In this document: piece by piece, positions 52,840-60,839 of the stretch
How positions within the stretch are numbered: the first letter of the stretch is position 1
Layout: every line of letters starts with the position of its first letter
Origin: Bradyrhizobium acaciae
Lineage (GTDB): Bacteria; Pseudomonadota; Alphaproteobacteria; Rhizobiales; Xanthobacteraceae
NCBI RefSeq assembly: GCF_020889785.1
Contig: NZ_JACMYK010000008.1
Coordinates: 1-64,000, forward strand
Reading direction: 5' to 3'
DNA length: 64,000 nt
Position numbers and translations under genes: made by a program
The notes under the pieces: generated by a model
What the model saw: only the letters and a program-made list of their open reading frames with translations
Database searches by the model: none
What the model was told of the DNA's origin: nothing

Positions 52840-54132
52840 CTAACGAGCTATCAACTTGCTTCTCATCAGCAGCGGTCCGGCAATGCCCGGCAGCGACATG
52901 AGAAGCAGAATGACAATCAATGCGCTGTAGCCGCCGTCGCCGATCACGGCCTTGTTGTGCACGGCGTCCGTCCCGGAGGCGTGGCTCGCGGCAAGCATTG
53001 CGAAGCCGATGATGGGCTGTGAGATGCCGGCGAATATCCCCGCAGCCGTGGTGTTCACGGAAGCACCGACACCGATCAGGTCGGTGGTGTAGAGCTTCTT
53101 GACGCATTTCAGGACCAGCGGGACGGTGCCGCCGGCGATGAGGCCTAAGGCCGTGAACACGACGGTGACGTAGGCGAGGCCAAATGTCTGGGCGATCGGC
53201 GGCAGCAGCATCGCGATCAGCAGCATGCGCAACACGCAGATGCCGATCAACGCGCGGTCGAGCGCCGCTGCGGCGCGATCGGCGGCATGACCGAGGAAGA
53301 TCGAGCCGAGCGCGTTGCCGATCATGAAGGCGAGCAGGGGTGTGCCCGCAGCGGTCGGAGAGATATTGAATAAATGCGCGACCATCGGAATGCCCCAGAC
53401 ACCCGACAGCGTCGTTACGACCGCGAAGTGCGATGCAAACGTCATCGCGCAACCCCAGTTCGCGATGTGGGCCAGCGCTTGCCGCGCAGCCGTCACGATG
53501 ACCTTCAGCGTCTTGTTGCTCTGCGAGGCCGGATCGGGCTTGAGCGCGAGCTTGGCGAAGGCGAGGTTGGCGAGGCCAATGCAGGCGATGAAGAGGAAGC
53601 AGGCGCGCCAGCCGAACCCGGAGACCGCGGCCGCGAGCGGCGTGGTTGCGATCACGCCTCCGACATAGCCGGAGACCTGCGAGATGCCCGACATCATGCC
53701 GAACCGTTCGTCCGCAAAGCTTTGCGCGACCAGCTTCAGCAGTGCGGTAAACACCAGTGCATCGCCGCAGGCGACGATCAGGCGCGCAGCAAAAACATCG
53801 AGCAGATTGGGTGCGAGCGCGAACGCCGCGCTGCCGAGCGACGAGGCGACCATGCTGACGAGGACGACGCGCTTGACACCGTAGCGGTCGACCAGAAGGC
53901 CGGCCGGGATCTGCATCAAGGTGTAGCCCCAGAAGTAGCTCGAGGCGAGCATCGCAACACCGGCCGCGTCGGTGTTGAAATCGTGCATGAAGCTGAGGCT
54001 TATCGATTGCGGCGACACGCGCTGCAGGAAGGCGATGGCGTAGGCGATGGCGACCGCTGTCCAGGCGAGATAAGCGCGATCGGTGAATCGCGACGTCGGG
54101 GCGTAAACTGCTTGTTGTCCGAGCACCGACAT
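52840..54132 (-). CDS. MFS transporter
   Basis: A 430-residue major facilitator with twelve predicted segments. Signature loop 2-3 motif GLLVDRYGVKRVVLVSM (G-x-x-x-D-R-x-G-x-K/R-x) is present. ATG 54132 overlaps the upstream stop as tgatg. In this operon context it may import a precursor or export a product; direction cannot be read from sequence. Confidence 0.92.
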   Translation of the reverse strand: MSVLGQQAVYAPTSRFTDRAYLAWTAVAIAYAIAFLQRVSPQSISLSFMHDFNTDAAGVAMLASSYFWGYTLMQIPAGLLVDRYGVKRVVLVSMVASSLGSAAFALAPNLLDVFAARLIVACGDALVFTALLKLVAQSFADERFGMMSGISQVSGYVGGVIATTPLAAAVSGFGWRACFLFIACIGLANLAFAKLALKPDPASQSNKTLKVIVTAARQALAHIANWGCAMTFASHFAVVTTLSGVWGIPMVAHLFNISPTAAGTPLLAFMIGNALGSIFLGHAADRAAAALDRALIGICVLRMLLIAMLLPPIAQTFGLAYVTVVFTALGLIAGGTVPLVLKCVKKLYTTDLIGVGASVNTTAAGIFAGISQPIIGFAMLAASHASGTDAVHNKAVIGDGGYSALIVILLLMSLPGIAGPLLMRSKLIAR

Positions 54133-54845
54133 CAAACCCTCGCGTAGCCGACCGAGAAAAGGGCATCCGCTGAATTCGGAATCTTGCGCGACATCGCGGC
54201 ATCGACCAGCAATGCGGTGCCATGATAGGCCTGCCGATGGTGCTTAATATGGCCGTAAGCGCCACGCATGATCATGTCGGGCAATTCGAGCGGCTTGCCC
54301 GGATAGAGCGAGGTGCACATCTCGATACAGGCGGCCTGCAACGCCGGATCTTGCGCATCATCGAGCAACGATGGAGACACTTTTTCGCAAATCTTAGCGT
54401 TCGCCGCCCAGACGATCGGATTGCGGGTCCGCCAGCCGTAGAGCACGTTGCCGTCGGCTCTCTCGGCGGCGCCCGAACATTTCAGGACTTCCAATGTGAA
54501 GAAGCCGTAGAAGCCGCGGCCCTGGTGCGCCGGGAGCACTTCCGTGCCGCTGCGATAGATTCCAAGTCCGGCCGACATCTGCAGGATGCGGTAGACCGAG
54601 AAGGCTACGAGCCCGGAGCCGTCATAGACGAGGATCAGGCTGTACTTCCGGTCGAACGGCGAGGAGGTTGCTGTCCAGTGCGGCTCAGTGGCCTGCCAGT
54701 TGACGGCAATGATGCCGTTCATGGCGTCCATCAGCGGCTGACGGTCGCAGGCTTCGATCCGGGAGGCATCCGGTAAGCTGTAGATCGCGTAATCCGTCCA
54801 CGGCGATTTGATCGCCTGGTACCCGCTGCCCAGATTTCGCGACAT
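54132..54845 (-). CDS. GNAT-like acyltransferase of unknown substrate
   Basis: A 237-residue protein whose middle (~70-135) reads as a GNAT core: YSLILVYDGSGLVAFSVYRI, then GTEVLPAHQGRGFYGFFTLEVL, the Q-G-x-G pyrophosphate-binding loop. The rest is not recognised. ATG 54845 has tggag 8 nt upstream; ATG 54866 (MEFWSSAMSR) is in frame but lacks one. First gene of the operon, facing the GlxA-type regulator across about 60 bp. Confidence 0.75.
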   Translation of the reverse strand: MSRNLGSGYQAIKSPWTDYAIYSLPDASRIEACDRQPLMDAMNGIIAVNWQATEPHWTATSSPFDRKYSLILVYDGSGLVAFSVYRILQMSAGLGIYRSGTEVLPAHQGRGFYGFFTLEVLKCSGAAERADGNVLYGWRTRNPIVWAANAKICEKVSPSLLDDAQDPALQAACIEMCTSLYPGKPLELPDMIMRGAYGHIKHHRQAYHGTALLVDAAMSRKIPNSADALFSVGYARV

Positions 54846-54908
54846 GGCAGAACTCCAGAATTCCATAGCGAGCTATACAGGGCGGCCTCGAATGGCTTAA
54901 AGGACAAT

Positions 54909-55928
54909 ATGCCCTCGAAAACTGCCAAAGCGCCGCGGCCGGAGCCGCGCGACACGAAAGCGATGCGATCGATCGCGATCGTTGCCTTTCCGGGTGTGAC
55001 CTTGCTCGACATCTCGGGTCCGGCGCAGGTGTTCGCAGAGCTGGAGGCGATTGAGCTGCCCGGGCCCGGCTATTCGCTGTCCTATCTGTCGACCTCAGGC
55101 GGATTGGTGCCGACCGATGTCGGCATGATGATCGACACGGCGCCGATCGACAGTCTTGCGCCCGCCGGGGTCGACACGCTGGTGATCCCGGGCGGGCCGG
55201 GCATCTGGAAGATCCGCAACGACACCAAGTTGATGAACTGGATCGCGGAGGCGCTGCCGAAGGCGCGCCGTATCGCGTCGGTATGTCTCGGCGCCTTTGC
55301 GCTGGCCTGGACAGGAATTCTGGACGGCAAGCGGGCTGCAACGCATTGGCGCTATTGTCCCCGTCTGCAGGACAGCTTCCCGAATATCCGCGTCGAGCCC
55401 AACGCCATCTTCGTCAAGGACGGACGGGTCTGGTCGTCGGCCGGCGTCAGCGCCGGCATCGATCTGGCGCTCGCCATGATCGAGGAGGATTTCGGCCACA
55501 CCACCGCGCTCGATGTCGCGCGCAGGCTTGTCGTGTTCCTGAAGCGACCCGGCGGTCAGAGCCAGTTTTCGACCGTCCTTGCGGCCCAGGCGTCGGACGT
55601 CGAAGGCCGCTTCAGCGCGCTGCATGCCTGGATCATCGAGAACATCACTGATGATCTCAAGGTCGAGACGCTCGCGGAGAAGGCCGGCATGACGCCGCGC
55701 ACGTTCGCCCGGACCTATGTCAGCCGCACCGGCATGACACCTGCGAGCGGCGTTGAGGCGCTGCGCGTGGAGACAGCGCGCCTGCTGCTGGAAAGCCGGC
55801 AGATCGGCGGGGTCGTGGAGGTCGCCAAGCGCGCGGGGTTCGGCGACGACGAACGAATGCGGAGGGCCTTCCTGCGCCACCTCGGCGTGTCGCCGACCGA
55901 GTACCGAAACCGGTTCTCGGGCAGCTAG
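54909..55928 (+). CDS. GlxA-family transcriptional regulator (DJ-1/PfpI + AraC)
   Basis: A 339-residue regulator: residues ~20-190 form a class I glutamine amidotransferase-like DJ-1/PfpI domain with the nucleophile-elbow cysteine (ASVCLGAFALAW), and 235-335 an AraC helix-turn-helix pair (VETLAEKAGMTPRTFARTYV; GVVEVAKRAGFGDDERMRRAFLRHLGVSPTEYR). Such proteins sense nitrogen-containing metabolites in several cases (e.g. GbdR, ArgR). aaaggacaat precedes the ATG. Probably controls the divergent GNAT-MFS-YqcI-cupin operon. Confidence 0.92.
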   Translation: MPSKTAKAPRPEPRDTKAMRSIAIVAFPGVTLLDISGPAQVFAELEAIELPGPGYSLSYLSTSGGLVPTDVGMMIDTAPIDSLAPAGVDTLVIPGGPGIWKIRNDTKLMNWIAEALPKARRIASVCLGAFALAWTGILDGKRAATHWRYCPRLQDSFPNIRVEPNAIFVKDGRVWSSAGVSAGIDLALAMIEEDFGHTTALDVARRLVVFLKRPGGQSQFSTVLAAQASDVEGRFSALHAWIIENITDDLKVETLAEKAGMTPRTFARTYVSRTGMTPASGVEALRVETARLLLESRQIGGVVEVAKRAGFGDDERMRRAFLRHLGVSPTEYRNRFSGS

Positions 55929-56091
55929 CTCGCCTCAGGCGAGCTCGGTTCGGACGCGGTGCATCGCGTCGCAAGCGGATCTATCTCGCAAGCGAATAGC
56001 TGTTCTTCGCTGACCGGATTCGTCGCTCAGGTGGTAGCTTTTCCGGTTTGTCTGCGGCTAATGTGCCGGCCAAATCGGGAGAAGAAACACC

Positions 56092-57225
56092 ATGAATGAC
56101 GGGACCCCCATTCGGCAGGCGCGCAATGTCGAACTCGGCGCCAGCGGCGAGGAATTCCAGAACCTGCACGAATTCGCGCAAAAGGCCCGGACCAGGCTGA
56201 ACCAGAACGCGTGGGACTACATCGTCGGCGCCTCCGAGACCGAGACCACGATGCGCCGCAACAGAATGGCGCTCGACGAGATCGCATTCCGGCCGCGCGT
56301 CCTGCGCAACGTCATCAATGTCGATCCTTCCACCGAGCTATTTGGACGCAAGCTCCGGCTTCCGGTGATGATCGCTCCGGTCGGTGCGCTCGAGATCTTC
56401 GATCCGGATGCGGGCGCGGCCGTCGCGCGCGGAGCGGGAACGTTCGGTGCCACGCATATGCTGAGCTCGGTGTCCGAGCCTGGGCTGGAGAGCACTGCCA
56501 AGGCGGCGCCTGACGCCTTGCGCATCTTCCAGCTCTATGTGCGGGGCGATGATGCCTTCGTCGAGGATGTGGTCAGCCGTACGATCGACAATGGTTACGC
56601 CGCGTTCTGCCTCACGGTGGACACCGCCCATTACAGCCGGCGCGAGCGAGACATCGCCAAGCGCTACGTCCGCGAAAGCCGCATCCGCGCCACCGGCGGC
56701 GATTTCCAGAAGGGGCTGGAATGGCGGACGGTGAAGTTGATCAAGGACAAGTTCAAGATTCCGCTGATACTCAAGGGAATCGCCACTGCCGAAGATGCAA
56801 GGATCGCCCTCGATCACGGGGTCGACTGGATCTACGTCTCAAATCATGGCGGACGCCAGCTCGACCATGGCCGCGGATCCATGCATGTGCTGCCCGAGAT
56901 CGTTCAGGCGGTCGCCGGCCGTGCCAAGATCATGGTCGACGGTTCGATCTGCCGCGGCACCGACATCGTGAAGGCCATCGTCTCGGGCGCCGACCTGGTC
57001 GGGATCGGCCGCCTGCAATGCTGGGCGCTCGCCGCGGCCGGCGAGGCGGGGATCGTTCGCATGCTTGAGTTGCTCGAGGACGAGGTGATCCGCTGCCTTG
57101 GGCTGCTCGGCGTCACCAGCTTTGCCGAACTGGATAAGTCCTACCTGCATCCGGCGATGCCGACCAATCTGCCGAGCGTGTTCAGCGCATTCCCGCTGCT
57201 CGATATCGACCCCTATCGTTATTGA
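56092..57225 (+). CDS. FMN-dependent alpha-hydroxy acid oxidase/dehydrogenase
   Basis: A 377-residue TIM-barrel flavoprotein of the lactate/glycolate/mandelate family: FRPRVLRNV, PVMIAPVGAL, Tyr149 region FQLYVRGDD, Lys228 (LKGI), and active-site His252 in SNHGGRQLDHG. Oxidises a 2-hydroxyacid to the 2-ketoacid. gggagaagaaacacc precedes the ATG. Stands alone; electron acceptor (O2 or quinone) not decidable. Confidence 0.93.
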   Translation: MNDGTPIRQARNVELGASGEEFQNLHEFAQKARTRLNQNAWDYIVGASETETTMRRNRMALDEIAFRPRVLRNVINVDPSTELFGRKLRLPVMIAPVGALEIFDPDAGAAVARGAGTFGATHMLSSVSEPGLESTAKAAPDALRIFQLYVRGDDAFVEDVVSRTIDNGYAAFCLTVDTAHYSRRERDIAKRYVRESRIRATGGDFQKGLEWRTVKLIKDKFKIPLILKGIATAEDARIALDHGVDWIYVSNHGGRQLDHGRGSMHVLPEIVQAVAGRAKIMVDGSICRGTDIVKAIVSGADLVGIGRLQCWALAAAGEAGIVRMLELLEDEVIRCLGLLGVTSFAELDKSYLHPAMPTNLPSVFSAFPLLDIDPYRY

Positions 57226-57357
57226 GCGGCTGCGAGAGAGGCATGACGCGTTCGGGGTGCGGAACACCTCGATCGCGTGCGCCATCAACCTGTGGCGTTC
57301 ACGAAGCCGCCGCGGCTCAGACAAAGTCTGATCCAAATGCCGCGTTAGTCGAAGCGA

Positions 57358-57561
57358 ATGGCAACCAATCCATTCGCTGAATTTTCGCTTGAACGCGCGA
57401 TCGGCTTGCGCTGGACTCTCCGCGATATCCAGGCTCGCAGGCTCAAATTGTCACCGGTCAGCGACGAGGATCTGCGCCTCCTCACGGAGCTGGGCCTGGT
57501 CGAACTGCACGACGACGAGCCTGCGCTGACCGAGGCGGGAGCCGCGGTGCTGGGCGACTAA
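57358..57561 (+). CDS. Small protein of unknown function
   Basis: 67 residues, MATNPFAEFSLERAIGLRWTLRDIQ, acidic C-terminus ending in a helix (LRLLTELGLVELHDDEPALTEAGAAVLG) that resembles the wing end of a winged-helix. Protein-like composition; weak ribosome site. Converges on the zinc-ribbon gene 12 bp away. Confidence 0.6.
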   Translation: MATNPFAEFSLERAIGLRWTLRDIQARRLKLSPVSDEDLRLLTELGLVELHDDEPALTEAGAAVLGD

Positions 57562-57573
57562 AAGGGCCGCAGC

Positions 57574-57759
57574 CTAGCGCGCGTTCAGGAAGCTTTCGCC
57601 GGAGTTGCACGGCGTGCACTGATAGGTCAGCACGTCGTAGACTTGGTCGCGCGGCTCGATCAGAGCGAGCCGCATTTGTGCGCCGCACTTCATGCACGGC
57701 ATCTCTATGCTGGTCTTGAATCGGGTGCAGGTCGGTGTTGGACGAACGGCGCGCAGCAT
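57574..57759 (-). CDS. Small zinc-ribbon protein
   Basis: 61 residues with two CxxC knuckles, C22-M-K-C and C48-T-P-C, in MPCMKCGAQMRLALIEPRDQVYDVLTYQCTPCNSGES. The pattern predicts one bound zinc. aagggg precedes the ATG. Common type of rhizobial orphan protein; partner unknown. Confidence 0.7.
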   Translation of the reverse strand: MLRAVRPTPTCTRFKTSIEMPCMKCGAQMRLALIEPRDQVYDVLTYQCTPCNSGESFLNAR

Positions 57760-57987
57760 CGGATCCCCTTATTCCCCAAGAGACGCGAACGCGACCAACA
57801 ACGAGGCCGAATCATTATGCCACAGTGCTGACATGATTGGAATCGGCCGCGGCGTGGTTTGGTCGCGGCTAGGTAATTTTTCCTCGATAGTCGGAGCGAG
57901 TGAGGTCCGTCCCTGGTCGGCGATACGGCGCTGACGGCGTCGCAAACTATGCTAACCTCATTGGACGCTTATTGCAGGGGCGCGATC

Positions 57988-58341
57988 ATGATTGAACCGA
58001 AGCTTGAAGTTCCCGCGGAGTTGCGCGATCTCGCGGAAAAGACCATCGACCAGGCCGAACAGGCCTTCAGCCTGTTCTTTGATGCCGCGAGCAAGTCGAT
58101 GACGGCGATGCCGGGTACGGGTACCGAGATTTCCAAGCAGGCGCTGTCGTTCACCGAGCAGAACATGAAGGCGGCGTTCGAGCATGCGCGCAAGCTCGTG
58201 CATGCGACCGATCTGCAGGAGGCGATGCGGATCCAGTCGGAATTCCTGCGCAGCCAGTTCACCAATGCCGGCGAACATATGCGACAGATCAGCGGAAGCG
58301 TGATGTCCGCGACCAAAGACGCGGCGAAGGGGAAATTCTAG
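57988..58341 (+). CDS. Phasin family protein
   Basis: A 117-residue helical phasin: LRDLAEKTIDQAEQAFSLFFDAASKS and the family end EAMRIQSEFLRSQFTNAGEHMRQISGSVMSATKDAAK. Coats polyhydroxyalkanoate granules or acts as a stress-linked surface protein. ATG 57988 has caggggc upstream; the earlier frame start (57949) lacks support. Confidence 0.9.
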   Translation: MIEPKLEVPAELRDLAEKTIDQAEQAFSLFFDAASKSMTAMPGTGTEISKQALSFTEQNMKAAFEHARKLVHATDLQEAMRIQSEFLRSQFTNAGEHMRQISGSVMSATKDAAKGKF

Positions 58342-58366
58342 CGCGGCCTTCGCAGCGCATCGGCGA

Positions 58367-58627
58367 CTAGCGTCGGCGCGCGACAGCGAAGCCGAGCAGA
58401 AACGCGACAAACAGGCTTGCGAGCGGCGCTTCGCGCGTGACCGCGCTCACCGTGGCCAGGGTTCCGCCTGGCCGGCGCGAGCTTGCGATCGCCTCGATGA
58501 GGCGATCGGTGGCCGCTCGAAGTCCATCCGACACCTCTGTGATGGTGCGCGAAACGTCTGTCGCGGTGTCGATTGCTCGCTCACCGAGTGTGGGCTGAAG
58601 TGGGGATTCCGGTGTTTCGGTGCTCAT
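58367..58627 (-). CDS. Small tail-anchored protein
   Basis: 86 residues from ATG 58627 (MSTETPES), an amphipathic helical middle (DTATDVSRTITEVSDGLRAATDRLIEAIASS) and one C-terminal membrane segment LASLFVAFLLGFAVARRR. Architecture recalls ElaB/DUF883-type ribosome- or membrane-associated proteins. In-frame ATGs at 58645 and 58669 are alternatives; none has a clear ribosome site. Convergent with the phasin gene. Confidence 0.65.
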   Translation of the reverse strand: MSTETPESPLQPTLGERAIDTATDVSRTITEVSDGLRAATDRLIEAIASSRRPGGTLATVSAVTREAPLASLFVAFLLGFAVARRR

Positions 58628-58834
58628 GTGCCGTGGTGCCGCCATTTCACTGAAGGCCAAGGTGACCATCGCCTCGGGTCATCCGCGCGTGCGCGCGCTT
58701 TGAGCAACGGCTGACGGCCACATATCGTGAAAATTCAGCAGCCATGGATTGGTTCCACCGGCATGCCTCGCTTTCTCTCGGGGAACTGGAAACTTGCACG
58801 CGGGGCGCGGCTTGTCTCCACGGAGGAGATGATG

Positions 58835-59143
58835 ATGAGAGTGCATGCGCATGGCATAGCGGATGGCTATTCGGTCAAGCAGCGAAACCGGCATGGTGGT
58901 ACGCCGCTGTTGATTGCAGCCGTGGTTGCGATCCTCGGTGTGTTGGGAATGCTCATCGTCGACCACGGTCCGTGGAGCAAGCCGAAGGTGCAGCCGGCCG
59001 CTTCCGCCAACTATTCAACGACCGGCGAGGCAGCACGCGCTGCCGGTGCGAGGGTGATGCCGACCGAGCCAAAGGCGCCGATTGAGCCGGCTCCACCGGG
59101 TCCCAAGCCCGCTCAACCGGCTAACCCGATCCCTGCGCAATGA
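58835..59143 (+). CDS. Small single-span membrane protein with Pro-rich tail
   Basis: 102 residues from ATG 58835 (MRVHAHGIADGYSVKQ), one membrane segment TPLLIAAVVAILGVLGMLIV and a proline/alanine-rich periplasmic tail (PIEPAPPGPKPAQPANPIPAQ). ggagga lies 8 nt before this ATG, whereas ATGs at 58829 and 58832 are too close to it. Function unknown. Confidence 0.65.
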   Translation: MRVHAHGIADGYSVKQRNRHGGTPLLIAAVVAILGVLGMLIVDHGPWSKPKVQPAASANYSTTGEAARAAGARVMPTEPKAPIEPAPPGPKPAQPANPIPAQ

Positions 59144-59180
59144 TGCGAGGCGTCGATGCACCCGGCACAAAGGGCGGAGA

Positions 59181-59210
59181 TAGACTCGTCGGGCAAATCA
59201 GCGGCACAAA
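59181..59210 (+). repeat. Promoter-like repeat, copy B
   Basis: TAGACT (59181-59186), 18-nt spacer cgtcgggcaaatcagcgg (59187-59204), CACAAA (59205-59210). Spacer conserved with copies A, C and D but both hexamers are degenerate, so this copy may be inactive. Confidence 0.55.
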
Positions 59211-59236
59211 ATCATCGTCGGCAATACCGCTGGTGA

Positions 59237-59422
59237 TCAGCGAACGCTGACGAGCATGCCCCACGCCGCAGCGAACCCCGCGCCGACGAGTACGAGCACC
59301 GGACTGTCGCAGAAGATGCCGCCATACTGGCACATGGTGGTACCCATCGAACCGATCTCATGATGGCCCGCGGCGTAGAACAGGCCGGACAGGACCGCGA
59401 GCACGGCAGCAACGAAATACAT
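59237..59422 (-). CDS. Small two-span membrane protein
   Basis: 61 residues: MYFVAAVLAVLSGLFYAAGHHE, a short loop with two cysteines (TMCQYGGIFCDS), and VLVLVGAGFAAAWGMLV. A perfect aggagga sits 8 nt upstream of the ATG, which strongly supports translation. Function unknown; the loop cysteines could form a disulfide in the periplasm. Confidence 0.75.
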   Translation of the reverse strand: MYFVAAVLAVLSGLFYAAGHHEIGSMGTTMCQYGGIFCDSPVLVLVGAGFAAAWGMLVSVR

Positions 59423-59516
59423 CGGCGCTTCCTCCTAGCAATTACACTACGGCACGGGTCGACCGACGCGAGCCAAAACTGTCCTGAGGTCGATCAATTG
59501 TAAGCTGCTTTGTCCC

Positions 59517-59546
59517 TTGACGCGTCGGGCAACTCAGCGGCACACT
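59517..59546 (+). repeat. Promoter-like repeat, copy C
   Basis: TTGACG (59517-59522), 18-nt spacer cgtcgggcaactcagcgg (59523-59540), CACACT (59541-59546). Good -35, weak -10. Confidence 0.55.
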
Positions 59547-59692
59547 GACATCATCGCAACAAGCATAAGGCGATCGGCGCCGGCTCGTGTTGCGATTCCC
59601 GGATCAGACCCAGACTTTCGGTCAAGGCGGTTTCTCACCGTCGAAGCCGATGCATCATATTTTACCGATCGTATTCAGCTCGCAAAAAGGGT

Positions 59693-59722
59693 TTGACACG
59701 TCGGGCAACTCAGGGACATAAT
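59693..59722 (+). promoter_or_regulatory. Promoter-like repeat, copy D (strong hexamers)
   Basis: TTGACA (59693-59698), 18-nt spacer cgtcgggcaactcaggga (59699-59716), CATAAT (59717-59722). Both hexamers are near consensus, so this copy should be a working sigma-70 promoter. The terminator begins only about 20 nt after the -10. Confidence 0.65.
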
Positions 59723-59728
59723 CCGAAA

Positions 59729-59775
59729 ATCAGAAATTGTTGAGCCCGCGCGGAGCAATCCGCGGCGGGCTTTTT
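59729..59775 (+). ncRNA. Candidate very short RNA (about 47 nt)
   Basis: Inferred from copy D promoter (start expected near 59729) and the terminator ending at 59775. The RNA would be a ~14-nt unstructured 5' end followed by the terminator hairpin. No known small-RNA family recognised; it could equally be a transcriptional decoy or the relic of a longer gene. Confidence 0.3.
59743..59775 (+). terminator. Strong intrinsic terminator
   Basis: agcccgcgcgga pairs with tccgcggcgggct (one bulged G) around a GCAA tetraloop, 12 bp of GC-rich stem, then ttttt. No protein gene on the forward strand precedes it within 500 bp. Confidence 0.85.
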
Positions 59776-60064
59776 CTTTGCCGTTTCACCAATCGGACGG
59801 CGGCCGCACCGTCACGACGCCACATCCTCCCAGCCCGTTGCCTGAGCGTCGCAAGCGAGCCGCCGTCCGAACCTCTTGAACAATCACGAATTGGCCGGTG
59901 CGCGCGAACGCACCGGCCCTGCGGCGCGGCGAAAGCCGGCGCCGCTCGCGGCCCCACTCGTCAGGGATAAGGTTCGCGCCCCAAAGATCGCCGCCCGCTG
60001 CGCGATCTGCCGCACATTCATTCCATGGCCGCATCGCGCGGACCGCCCGACAACGAGGTTTTGC

Positions 60065-60136
60065 ATGACCGCCTATTTGATGTCGCTCGCGCTGGCGGGC
60101 CTGGTTGCCATTGCTGTGTGGGAGACCGCAGCATGA
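60065..60136 (+). CDS. 23-residue single-span membrane micropeptide
   Basis: Reads MTAYLMSLALAGLVAIAVWE then TAA (Thr-Ala-Ala) and stop: one hydrophobic helix. gagg (60055-60058) is 6 nt upstream. The stop overlaps the next start codon as atga, so it is translationally coupled to the following small gene. Too short for ordinary gene callers. Confidence 0.6.
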   Translation: MTAYLMSLALAGLVAIAVWETAA

Positions 60137-60300
60137 GCGCCGAAATCATTCAGTTCATCCCCCGTCGGCGTTCACGTCCCGACCTCGAGCGGACGGACTT
60201 TCCAACAATCGCATTTCGTTCGGCACTACCTGATCCCGAGACGGACTGCATCGATACCGCCCCGAGTGAATTTCTCCCGTCCGATTGGCAGGAGAAGTGA
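60133..60300 (+). CDS. 55-residue protein of unknown function
   Basis: Begins MSAEIIQFIPRRRSRPD, ends in an acidic tail (FLPSDWQEK). The IIQFIPR start is a pattern I associate with small orphan proteins of Bradyrhizobium. Start coupled to the micropeptide stop; its own stop abuts the next GTG gene. No membrane segment. Confidence 0.65.
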   Translation: MSAEIIQFIPRRRSRPDLERTDFPTIAFRSALPDPETDCIDTAPSEFLPSDWQEK

Positions 60301-60468
60301 GTGGCCAAGACGATTACACAAATCCGGTCGCTTGCGAGGAGTCATACGAGAAGCGCGCTCAATATTTTCTCAGCCAATAACTTTATCCGACAAGGGTATA
60401 GGCTCTTCGAACCTGTCTCGCCCTGGGCATGGCAGCACACGCTGTATTGGCGGAAGGAGCTCGGCTAG
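60301..60468 (+). CDS. 55-residue basic protein of unknown function (GTG start)
   Basis: Reads MAKTITQIRSLARSHTRSAL, then NIFSANNFIRQGYRLFEPV, ending WRKELG. Starts at GTG 60301 immediately after the previous stop, with aggag 6 nt upstream inside that gene. Aromatic- and Arg-rich with no membrane helix. Terminator at 60513-60548 follows. It was found by reading the frame directly. Confidence 0.6.
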   Translation: MAKTITQIRSLARSHTRSALNIFSANNFIRQGYRLFEPVSPWAWQHTLYWRKELG

Positions 60469-60512
60469 ATCCTGTGAGGCGGGTGGGCTGACGCAAAAAA
60501 GCGACGACATGG

Positions 60513-60548
60513 AGCGCCCGGTGGCCGAATAGCCACCGGGCGCTTTTT
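60513..60548 (+). terminator. Strong intrinsic terminator ending the small-protein operon
   Basis: agcgcccggtggc (60513-60525) and gccaccgggcgct (60532-60544) are perfectly complementary over 13 bp with a 6-nt loop, followed by ttttt. An upstream acgcaaaaaa can extend pairing with tttttgcgt, so it may also work on the reverse strand. The following 60549-60839 (about 290 bp) shows no gene; it must contain the promoter of the monooxygenase operon. Confidence 0.88.
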
Positions 60549-60839
60549 GCGTTTTGAGCCAGTGATTGCAGCCCTCCATAGGCAGCGATTCGCGGGAGCT
60601 TCGAACTCGCATTGAATCCTGGCGAGAGAGTTGTCAGTATCGCCGGACCCGAGCGAACGAAGCATCGCTGCGAGCGCTTCTTCAATGGGCCCGACGCAGC
60701 GGCTGCCGCGCTTCCCTGATCGTCGATTTCACCGGATTCAGCTCTGCCGTCTTGATCTCTGGTGATCGATCGATAAACTGACCCGCACGGCTCGATCGCA
60801 CGCGCAAATGTCCTGGAGATCGAAACGAAGGAAGAGACC

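Larger units (their letters stand above)
59423..60064. other. Gene-poor stretch with repeats and a terminator
   Basis: About 640 bp without a supported protein gene. It holds promoter-like repeats C and D and a strong intrinsic terminator (separate entries). Sequence 59780-60060 shows arginine-rich frames on both strands that I do not accept as genes. Confidence 0.5.

Noticed and set aside
60370..60440. tRNA-like 3' sequence (ggctcttcgaacctg)
   Set aside because: Only a T-loop-like piece is present; no cloverleaf or anticodon stem can be built, and it lies within a convincing small coding frame.
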